Positions 6,682-12,343 of a stretch of DNA of 13,427 nucleotides are shown one piece after another. This DNA comes from an uncultured Lachnospiraceae bacterium (lineage in GTDB: Bacteria; Bacillota; Clostridia; Lachnospirales; Anaerotignaceae). The stretch is taken from NCBI GenBank assembly GCA_944384285.1, contig CALWSX010000095.1:1-13427 (forward strand), in the 5' to 3' direction. Below the pieces are notes generated by a model that did no database searches, was not told the origin of the DNA, and saw nothing but the letters and a program-made list of their open reading frames with translations. Position numbers and translations under genes: made by a program. Within the stretch, counting starts at the first letter, position 1, and every line of letters begins with the position of its first letter.

Positions 6682-7905
6682 TTATGCTTTAAGACCCATA
6701 GTAGCAAGTTTAAATTTATCATGAATAGCGGCAACCGCCTCATCTGCTCTTGCAGAATCTACAAGTACGGAAATTTTAATTTCTGAAGTTGAAATCATAT
6801 TAATATTAATTCCGGCATCATAAAGCGCTTCAAACATAAGACTTGCAACACCTGAATTTGTTGCCATTCCGGCTCCTACAACAGATACTTTTGCAACTTC
6901 ATCATCGTGAGTAATTTCTTTTGCGCTAAGCATACCTTTGTGTTCTTCCAAAACTTTTAAAGTATCCACTAAGTCACCTTTTGAAACTGTAAATGAGATA
7001 TCTTTTGTACCGTCACGTCCAACGGACTGAAGTATAATATCAACGCTTACCTTAGCCTTTGACATAAGAGAGAATAACTTAAACGCCATTCCAGGCTCAT
7101 CAGGTATTCCTATAACTGCAATTCTAGATATATCTTTATCAACAGCAACTCCGCTGATTAACATTCTTTCCACTTGACATTCCTCCTTAACCACTGTTCC
7201 TGGATTTTCGTTTAAACTGTTTCTTACAACCAAATTAACGTTGTATTTCTTCGCAACTTCAACTGAACGACTATGAAGAACTTTTGCGCCTAAAGCCGCA
7301 AATTCAAGCATTTCATCATAGCTAATTTCGTCAAGTTTTCTTGCATTTGGAACAATTCGAGGATCTGCTGTATAAACTCCGTCTACGTCTGTATATATTT
7401 CACAACTGTCAGCGTGAGTTACAGCCGCAAGCATTACTGCTGATGTATCTGAACCGCCTCTTCCAAGAGTGGTAATATCGTCATATTTATTAATACCCTG
7501 GAAACCTGTTATAAGAACAATATTTTTTCTAACAAGTTCCTGTTCTATTCTTTCTGTATTTATAGTTCTTATTCTTGCGTTTCCATATGCAGAGGTTGTA
7601 CGAATACCAACCTGTGCAGCATTAAGGCTTATAACAGGGAAGCCTAAACTTCTTATTGCCATAGCCATAAGTGCAACCGACTGCTGTTCTCCAGTAGCTA
7701 AAAGCATATCAAGTTCTCTTTTGCTTGGTTTTGGATTTATAGAATACGCTTTTTTAATAAGCTCGTCTGTCGTTTTACCCTGTGCCGATAAGACAACTAT
7801 AATATCATTTCCTTCTTTATATCGTTCTGTTATACGTCTTGCGACTTTAAATATTCTTTCGTTGTCAGCAACAGAGCTTCCCCCGAATTTCTGAACAATT
7901 AACAT
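6682..7905 (-). CDS. lysC: Aspartokinase with C-terminal ACT domains
   Basis: Phosphorylates aspartate to 4-aspartyl phosphate, the first step to lysine, threonine and methionine. The 407-residue protein starts with the kinase signature KFGGSSV (6–12). TTLGRGGSDTSA at about 146–156 and YTDVDGVYTADPR at 171–183 complete the catalytic domain. Two ACT domains follow, at about 262–335 and 343–405, which in this family bind the inhibitory amino acid. GGAGGAAG before the ATG at 7905 is a good ribosome binding site, 17 bp after the thrB stop. It is the last gene of the pheB–hom–thrB–lysC operon. I see no convincing terminator between its stop and rpsU. An internal ribosome binding site at codons 241–245 suggests a second, shorter product, as in Bacillus subtilis aspartokinase II. 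Confidence 0.97.
   Translation of the reverse strand: MLIVQKFGGSSVADNERIFKVARRITERYKEGNDIIVVLSAQGKTTDELIKKAYSINPKPSKRELDMLLATGEQQSVALMAMAIRSLGFPVISLNAAQVGIRTTSAYGNARIRTINTERIEQELVRKNIVLITGFQGINKYDDITTLGRGGSDTSAVMLAAVTHADSCEIYTDVDGVYTADPRIVPNARKLDEISYDEMLEFAALGAKVLHSRSVEVAKKYNVNLVVRNSLNENPGTVVKEECQVERMLISGVAVDKDISRIAVIGIPDEPGMAFKLFSLMSKAKVSVDIILQSVGRDGTKDISFTVSKGDLVDTLKVLEEHKGMLSAKEITHDDEVAKVSVVGAGMATNSGVASLMFEALYDAGININMISTSEIKISVLVDSARADEAVAAIHDKFKLATMGLKA
7171..7188 (-). promoter_or_regulatory. Internal ribosome binding site in lysC, with GTG start for a putative beta subunit
   Basis: On the minus strand AAGGAGG (7188–7182) lies eight bases before an in-frame GTG (7173–7171, codon 245). 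Translation from there would give 163 residues (6682–7173) made up of the two ACT domains. Bacillus subtilis aspartokinase II is known to have a beta subunit of nearly this size translated from an in-frame internal start. Codon 248 is an in-frame ATG but is 17 bases from the site, which is too far. Confidence 0.6.
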
Positions 7906-7922
7906 GAACTTCCTCCTAACAA

Positions 7923-8822
7923 TTAATCGTTTATAAATCTTGCTCCCATTGTATCAGGCTTTAAAATCATAAGTTCCCATTTATCATCTAAAGTTTTTAA
8001 GTAACCCTTCATCTCATTTTCAAAACAAAGTTTTTGTTCATCTGTGATAATGGCCATAAGAGTAGAGCCTGCCCCGCTTAAGTAAGTAGCTTTTGCTCCT
8101 CTTTGCATAGCGGTTTCAAATATGTTATCCATATCTTTAATAAGAGTTTTTCTATATGGCTGGTGAATTCTGTCTTCCATAGCGCTAGAAAGATTTTCAT
8201 ACTTCCCTGTCATCATAGATGCAATAAGTAGTGCTGCTCTTGAAACATTAAAAACAACGTCTTTTCTGTCGTAGTTTTTAGGAAGTACACCTCTTGACGC
8301 AGTAGTCGAAAGATGAAAATCAGGCACCATAGCCGCAAAAACAATATTTTCTGGCATATCAATATTTACATATTTAAGTCCGGACTCTGTAAGAGCTCCA
8401 ACTGACATACCGCCCAAAATTGCCGGCGTAGAGTTATCCGGATGTCCTTCTATTTTAGCTGCGATATCCGCCAAAACTTCTTTTGAATAATTAACCCCCG
8501 ATAATTTGTTAGCAATCATAAGCCCGCCTATAATACAAGCCGCACTGCTGCCCAAACCTCTTGTTATAGGAATATTATCTTCCTGAATAATCCTTAAAGG
8601 GGGAACTTTCATTCCAACATTATCATAAAAATCACAGATTGTTTTGTAAATCAAATTATTTTTATCGGTCGGAATAAATTTATTTGGACTTTTTGAAACA
8701 ATTTCAAGCCCGCTTTTTATTTTTTCAACATAAATATCATTATACAACGAAAGAGCCACACCGATACTGTCAAAACCAGACCCCATATTTGCCGATGTTG
8801 CCGGAACCTTTACATGAAGCAT
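7923..8822 (-). CDS. thrB: Homoserine kinase (GHMP family)
   Basis: Phosphorylates L-homoserine to O-phospho-L-homoserine, the substrate of threonine synthase. The 299-residue length is typical. The N-terminal PATSANMGSGFDSIGVAL (7–24) and the glycine-rich ATP-binding loop PITRGLGSSAACI (85–97) define the GHMP kinase, and the C-terminal region has GAKATYLSGAGSTLMAI. The ATG at 8822 follows GAGGAG by nine bases and is only four bases after the hom stop, which implies translational coupling. Threonine synthase itself is not in this window. Confidence 0.97.
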   Translation of the reverse strand: MLHVKVPATSANMGSGFDSIGVALSLYNDIYVEKIKSGLEIVSKSPNKFIPTDKNNLIYKTICDFYDNVGMKVPPLRIIQEDNIPITRGLGSSAACIIGGLMIANKLSGVNYSKEVLADIAAKIEGHPDNSTPAILGGMSVGALTESGLKYVNIDMPENIVFAAMVPDFHLSTTASRGVLPKNYDRKDVVFNVSRAALLIASMMTGKYENLSSAMEDRIHQPYRKTLIKDMDNIFETAMQRGAKATYLSGAGSTLMAIITDEQKLCFENEMKGYLKTLDDKWELMILKPDTMGARFIND

Positions 8823-8826
8823 AATT

Positions 8827-10062
8827 TTAATTCTCCTCTATACGTATCATATTATGAAGTTTAAAGCCTTTACTTGAAAGGTTTTTAATTTTTTCTGATA
8901 AAACTTTTTCTGTTTCACCTTTTACAACAAGAGCAACTTCGTCCGATAAATCATCAAGTTTTACAATTTCGTATGTGTTAAACTCTATTTTAACAGAATT
9001 TATAAAATCATCAAGATTTTTATACTCAAATCTTAAAAATGCACTTACTAAAGCATCATTAATATCTAAAATGGAAATATCTTCATTTTTCCAGTCAACG
9101 ATAACATTTTTGTTAATATGTTTAATACAGTCAATAACGTCAGAAACAACAGCGCTTGCAGTAGGCAAACTTCCGGCACCCATACCGTAATACATTGTTT
9201 CTCCAACCATATTTCCACGTACAAAAATAGCGTTATACACGCCTCTTACCATTGCAAGAGGATGTGTTTTCTTAAGGAAATAAGGCGCAACCATAGCAAA
9301 AACTTTGTCACCCAAAATTTTGCTTTTTCCAAGAAGTTTTATAACATAACCCATTTTTTCCGCAAATTTAATATCTTCCGGTGTAATATGAGTAATACCT
9401 TCTGTATGGATATTTTTGTAATAAACAGTTTTTCCATAAGCAAGAGAAGAAAGGATAGCAATTTTACGGCAGGAATCGTGTCCCATAACGTCTGCTGTAG
9501 GGTCTGCTTCTGCAAACCCTCTTTTTTGTGCATCTAAAAGAGCTTTTTCATAATCCTCACCATCTTCACTCATAAGTGTCAAGATGTGGTTTGTAGTTCC
9601 GTTTAAAATACCGCTGATTTCCAAAACTTTATCAGCAGTAATAGAAGAAATAAGAGGACGAAGAATAGGAATACCGCCACCTACACTTGCTTCAAACAAA
9701 AAGTTAATCTGTTTTTCTCTTGCAATATCTAAAAGCTCTGCGCCATGTTCCGCAACCAGAGCTTTATTTGAAGTAACAACATGTTTTCCGCTCAAAAGGC
9801 ATCTTTTTACACATGAATAAGGGAAATCAACCCCACCCATAACTTCAACAACAACTTTAATGTCATCATCATTTACAATAGTTTCAAAATCTTTTACTAT
9901 AAGATGTGCGAAAGGTTCACCCTCAAAGTCTTTTCTGTCAAGGATATATTTAATATTAATGTTTTTACCCATCTTTTGTTTTAAAATATCCTGATTTTCT
10001 GTAATAACTTTATAAACACCTGAACCAACAACGCCACATCCAAGTAAGGCTATATTTATCAT
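8827..10062 (-). CDS. hom: Homoserine dehydrogenase
   Basis: Reduces aspartate 4-semialdehyde to homoserine with NAD(P)H. The 411-residue protein opens with the Rossmann motif ALLGCGVVGSGV (5–16). The catalytic part has VGGGIPILRPL (127–137), GILNGTTNHIL (151–161) and FAEADPTADVMGHDSCRK (183–200, with the conserved lysine at 200). YYGMGAGSLPTASAV is at 291–305. The last 70 residues (about 340–410, SAFLRF to NMIRIE) align in position with the ACT domain of Firmicute Hom proteins. However, where the usual D-x-P-G loop is expected the sequence reads EYKNLDDF, so ligand binding may be altered or lost. The GGGAG ribosome binding site lies in the last codons of pheB, eight bases upstream of which gap the gene starts, suggesting coupled translation. 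Confidence 0.96.
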   Translation of the reverse strand: MINIALLGCGVVGSGVYKVITENQDILKQKMGKNINIKYILDRKDFEGEPFAHLIVKDFETIVNDDDIKVVVEVMGGVDFPYSCVKRCLLSGKHVVTSNKALVAEHGAELLDIAREKQINFLFEASVGGGIPILRPLISSITADKVLEISGILNGTTNHILTLMSEDGEDYEKALLDAQKRGFAEADPTADVMGHDSCRKIAILSSLAYGKTVYYKNIHTEGITHITPEDIKFAEKMGYVIKLLGKSKILGDKVFAMVAPYFLKKTHPLAMVRGVYNAIFVRGNMVGETMYYGMGAGSLPTASAVVSDVIDCIKHINKNVIVDWKNEDISILDINDALVSAFLRFEYKNLDDFINSVKIEFNTYEIVKLDDLSDEVALVVKGETEKVLSEKIKNLSSKGFKLHNMIRIEEN

Positions 10063-10070
10063 ATTTAAAT

Positions 10071-10514
10071 CTACTCCCTTGCTATAATTTTAATTTGAAC
10101 AACAAAACTTAAACTTTCAATTCTTGAAATAAGATCTCCAAGATCCATTTTCATATAGTTTGTTTCAATAGTAATAGTAACATTCGCTATACCGTTCATA
10201 GGTATATTTTGGTTTATTGTTAATATATTTGCTCCTGCTCTTGCGATAGTATTTAATATTTCAGACAAAAGCCCGGAAGCATCATTTAAACTAATACCAA
10301 GAGTAACTGTTTTTCCTCTTGAATTTTCGTAAAGCGGAAAAATAGACTCTCTGTATTTATAAAAAGCGCTTCTGCTTATTCCTACTTTAGCAACAGCATC
10401 TTGTACGGTTTTTTCTTTCCCGCTTTCCAGCAAGTTTTTTGCCTCCATAACTTTTAAAAAGACCTCAGGCAAAACATTTTTATCTACAATATAATATTTT
10501 TTATCAATACTCAT
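10071..10514 (-). CDS. pheB: ACT domain protein, PheB/UPF0735 family
   Basis: A 147-residue protein, the normal length of this family. Residues about 36–57 (KTVQDAVAKVGISRSAFYKY) look like a helix-turn-helix segment, and 69–145 form an ACT domain with LNDASGLLSEILNTIARAG and the following NQNIP turn. ACT domains bind amino acids. The family is often encoded next to hom or pheA in Firmicutes but its role is not firmly established; a regulator of this operon is a reasonable inference. The frame extends upstream to 10571, but the ATG at 10514 has AGGAG six bases before it and gives the family-standard start. It is the first gene of the operon, with a clear promoter just upstream and the hom ribosome binding site within its end. 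Confidence 0.92.
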   Translation of the reverse strand: MSIDKKYYIVDKNVLPEVFLKVMEAKNLLESGKEKTVQDAVAKVGISRSAFYKYRESIFPLYENSRGKTVTLGISLNDASGLLSEILNTIARAGANILTINQNIPMNGIANVTITIETNYMKMDLGDLISRIESLSFVVQIKIIARE

Positions 10515-10561
10515 ACTTTTCTCCTGTTTCTCTGTGAGGTACATTTGTTTACGATACAAAG

Positions 10562-10590
10562 AATATAACATCTTTTCAATATATTTTCAA
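10562..10590 (-). promoter_or_regulatory. Sigma-A promoter for the pheB–hom–thrB–lysC operon
   Basis: On the minus strand TTGAAA (10590–10585), a 17-base spacer and TATATT (10567–10562). The expected start near 10555 gives a leader of only about 40 bases, too short for a T-box or a known amino acid riboswitch. Another TATAAT lies further upstream (near 10650) but has a poor -35. Confidence 0.72.
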
Positions 10591-10862
10591 TAGAAAAATA
10601 CAAAAAACATTAAAATCTGTTACTTTTATCTTTATGTATTTACAATTATACAAATAAAACAAAATTATTCGTCTAATATTATATAATCCCTTAAAAATAC
10701 GATACTTTTTTGTCATAATCATATAAAATAATTATTTAATTAAAACAAGCTTATTATCATAATAATATTAAAGATAAAAATATTACGAGAAACTGATAAA
10801 AAAATTCTATTTCTTAAAAATATATTAGAATTTTATTAAAAATAAAATTTGGCAATTTTTTG
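10591..10862. other. AT-rich intergenic region between divergent transcription units
   Basis: No reading frame with a plausible start, no RNA gene and no known riboswitch is visible. The stretch is extremely AT-rich and contains many chance -10-like hexamers. A 9-bp inverted repeat, AAAATTCTA (10801–10809) and TAGAATTTT (10826–10834), lies upstream of the plus-strand promoter. The rest shows nothing I can interpret. Confidence 0.4.
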
Positions 10863-10871
10863 TGTTATAAT
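10863..10871 (+). promoter_or_regulatory. Extended -10 promoter for the YbjQ-family gene
   Basis: TGTTATAAT gives a perfect -10 hexamer (10866–10871) with the TGn extension. The -35 position (about 17 bases upstream) is poor, as extended -10 promoters allow. The expected start is near 10878, exactly at the beginning of the leader's outer stem. Confidence 0.6.
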
Positions 10872-10877
10872 AAGATC

Positions 10878-10962
10878 AATACAGAGAGAAAAATGTTATA
10901 AAAAGACAAATGCTAAATGTTTTTCATTTTTTCCCCAAAATATAAATAAAAATCTCTGTATT
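10878..10962 (+). promoter_or_regulatory. Structured 5' leader of the YbjQ-family gene
   Basis: AATACAGAGA (10878–10887) is perfectly complementary to TCTCTGTATT (10953–10962). Nested inside, AAAAATG (10889–10895) pairs with CATTTTT (10925–10931), and a weaker inner stem joins about 10901–10908 with 10918–10924. The whole would fold into a long, sealed stem ending about 18 bases before the ribosome binding site. It does not match a riboswitch class I recognise. Confidence 0.5.
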
Positions 10963-10993
10963 AAAAAAGTTGGAAAAAAGAAAGGAGGATACT

Positions 10994-11311
10994 ATGATCG
11001 TTACAACAACCCCAAACATTGAGGGACACACCATTAAAGAATATAAAGGTATTGTCTTCGGTGAAGTTATCACAGGTATAAACGTTTTTAAAGATATCGG
11101 GGCAGGCCTTAGAAATATATTCGGTGGTCGCTCACAGGGCTACGAAGATGAGCTCACAGAAGCAAGACAAAGCGCATTATCAGAGCTTATGGAAAGAGCC
11201 TATGCTTTGGGTGCAAATGCTGTTGTCGGAATAGATGTCGATTATGAAATCCTCGGAGCCGATAACGGTATGCTAATGGTAAGTGTTACTGGAACAGCAG
11301 TAATAATTTAA
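10994..11311 (+). CDS. YbjQ/UPF0145 family protein
   Basis: A 105-residue protein of the YbjQ (DUF74, 'heavy-metal-binding domain') family, whose members are about 103–110 residues and form ring-like homo-oligomers. Typical parts are the N-terminal MIVTTTPNIEGHTIKEYKG, GEVITGINVFKDIGAGLRNIFGGRS in the middle, the conserved EL.EAR..AL.EL...A..LGANAVVGI.VDYE block, and a C-terminal beta-rich VSVTGTAV. Despite the domain name a metal role is not proven; there is no cysteine and few histidines here. The ATG at 10994 follows AAAGGAGG by five bases; a TTG at 10970 would add eight residues and is unlikely. It is a single-gene unit with its own leader and terminator. Confidence 0.93.
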   Translation: MIVTTTPNIEGHTIKEYKGIVFGEVITGINVFKDIGAGLRNIFGGRSQGYEDELTEARQSALSELMERAYALGANAVVGIDVDYEILGADNGMLMVSVTGTAVII

Positions 11312-11413
11312 CTTTGCTCTTAAAATTCTATTTTTAAAAAAAATTTTTACTTTAAAATAAGTTTCCCAAAAACTTAAATCTCTTACTTTTTTTACAAACA
11401 ACATACCCACCAT

Positions 11414-11453
11414 AAAGCCTTGCGGGATTACCCCTTCCCAGCAAGGTTTTTTT
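11414..11453 (+). terminator. Rho-independent terminator of the YbjQ-family gene
   Basis: CCTTGC (11418–11423) pairs with GCAAGG (11441–11446), extended inward by GGG/CCC with one bulged A, and is followed by seven T residues. It lies about 100 bases after the stop codon; the intervening AT-rich stretch holds no gene. Confidence 0.88.
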
Positions 11454-11482
11454 AATTCATAAATAAAAAATTTTACAAAAAC

Positions 11483-11516
11483 AAAAAAGACAGTTCCCAA
11501 AAACAAGAACTGTCTT
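11483..11516 (-). terminator. Rho-independent terminator after rpmF
   Basis: A 10-bp perfect stem (11487–11496 with 11507–11516) and a 10-base loop. On the minus strand it is followed by a run of six T residues (11488–11483). It starts 14 bases after the rpmF stop and faces the YbjQ terminator. Confidence 0.88.
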
Positions 11517-11530
11517 AAACGGCAATTTTA

Positions 11531-11710
11531 TCAGTCAACACTTACAACTTCCTTTTTGTTGTAAGTACCGCAAGCCTTACAAACTCTGTGAGGCATCATT
11601 AATTCACCGCATTTGCTGCAAGCTACTAAGCTTGGTGTAGCAATTTTCCATGTCTGAGCTTTTCTCATATCTCTTTTTGATTTAGACACACGTCCCTTTG
11701 GTACTGCCAT
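11531..11710 (-). CDS. rpmF: 50S ribosomal protein L32
   Basis: A 59-residue protein of the large ribosomal subunit. The N-terminus MAVPKGRVSKSKRDMRKAQ is diagnostic of L32, and CSKC (31–34) with CKAC (44–47) make the zinc ribbon of the cysteine-containing form. The GGAGGTG ribosome binding site lies at the very end of yceD, and only three bases separate the yceD stop from this ATG, so the two are translationally coupled. In many Firmicutes plsX and fatty-acid genes follow; here a terminator follows instead. Confidence 0.97.
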   Translation of the reverse strand: MAVPKGRVSKSKRDMRKAQTWKIATPSLVACSKCGELMMPHRVCKACGTYNKKEVVSVD

Positions 11711-11713
11711 TTA

Positions 11714-12217
11714 TTACACCTCCTCATCAAGATTAAACATAGCACGTAAGCTTTTAAAACTTTCGTTATACTTAGTGTTGTCGCAGGTACAATCTCCTAA
11801 ATTAAGATTTTTCCCACACTTTGGGCATAAGCCCTTACAGTCTTCTCTGCATAAGACTTTCATAGGTATTTCGCAAATAATTGTGTCCTTAAGCGCCTTA
11901 AAAATATCAATACAATCACCTTGGAAAAATTCCGTTTCATCTTCCTTTGTATCAACATTGGCGTATTTTTGGAAAAAATCACAATCAATAGAAATATCAA
12001 CAGGTTCCAAACAAAGAACACAGTTCATACAAACATCGGTATGGATTTTTCCCGTTACAGTGTAAAAATCATCTGTTTTTTCAACTTTTCCGGTGAAAGA
12101 AACAGGCGATAAAAACTTAACGACATCGGGAAAATCGTTTACATCTTGAATATTTTGGCTGAAATTTAAAGATATTTTGTTAACATCAGCCTTAAAATCC
12201 TTAATATTAATAAGCAT
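11714..12217 (-). CDS. yceD: YceD family (DUF177) protein, 23S rRNA accumulation
   Basis: A 167-residue cytoplasmic protein of the YceD/DUF177 family, which is linked to 23S rRNA accumulation and almost always sits directly before rpmF. The C-terminal part carries the family's cysteine-rich motif LCREDCKGLCPKCGKNLNLG, with cysteines at about 123, 127, 131, 134, 143 and 145. A further cluster at 63, 66 and 69 may also bind metal. The ATG at 12217 has GGAAGAG just upstream. It is expressed from a consensus promoter that overlaps the 3' end of ackA, probably with some readthrough from ackA, since I see no terminator between them. Confidence 0.93.
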   Translation of the reverse strand: MLINIKDFKADVNKISLNFSQNIQDVNDFPDVVKFLSPVSFTGKVEKTDDFYTVTGKIHTDVCMNCVLCLEPVDISIDCDFFQKYANVDTKEDETEFFQGDCIDIFKALKDTIICEIPMKVLCREDCKGLCPKCGKNLNLGDCTCDNTKYNESFKSLRAMFNLDEEV

Positions 12218-12314
12218 TTTTCTCTTCCTTTTTAAAAAATTATAGCAAACAATTAAAATAGTAAAGAGAAAATCCCGTATTTTGCGAAAAATCTCCCTAC
12301 AGTCGTACCTAAAT

Positions 12315-12343
12315 ATTATACATACCTATATATTATTTGTCAA
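12315..12343 (-). promoter_or_regulatory. Consensus sigma-A promoter for yceD–rpmF, inside the end of ackA
   Basis: On the minus strand TTGACA (12343–12338), a 17-base spacer and TATAAT (12320–12315): a perfect match in both hexamers and spacing. The -35 box is made of the last ackA codons (Leu-Asp-Lys). The expected start near 12308 gives a leader of about 90 bases. A second TATAAT at 12244–12239, close to the yceD start, has a poor -35. Confidence 0.85.

Noticed and set aside
10515..10562. T-box or amino acid riboswitch in the leader of the threonine operon
   Set aside because: The leader is only about 40 bases long and I see no T-box sequence (TGGNACCGCG-type) and no leader peptide rich in threonine or isoleucine codons.
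10515..10571. Upstream start extending PheB by 19 residues
   Set aside because: The AGGAG site fits the ATG at 10514, and the extension would begin in the promoter -10 region.
11329..11385. AT-rich inverted repeats after the YbjQ gene, e.g. AAGTTT/AAACTT around 11360–11376
   Set aside because: Short stems without a U-run; the real terminator is the GC-containing hairpin at 11414–11453.
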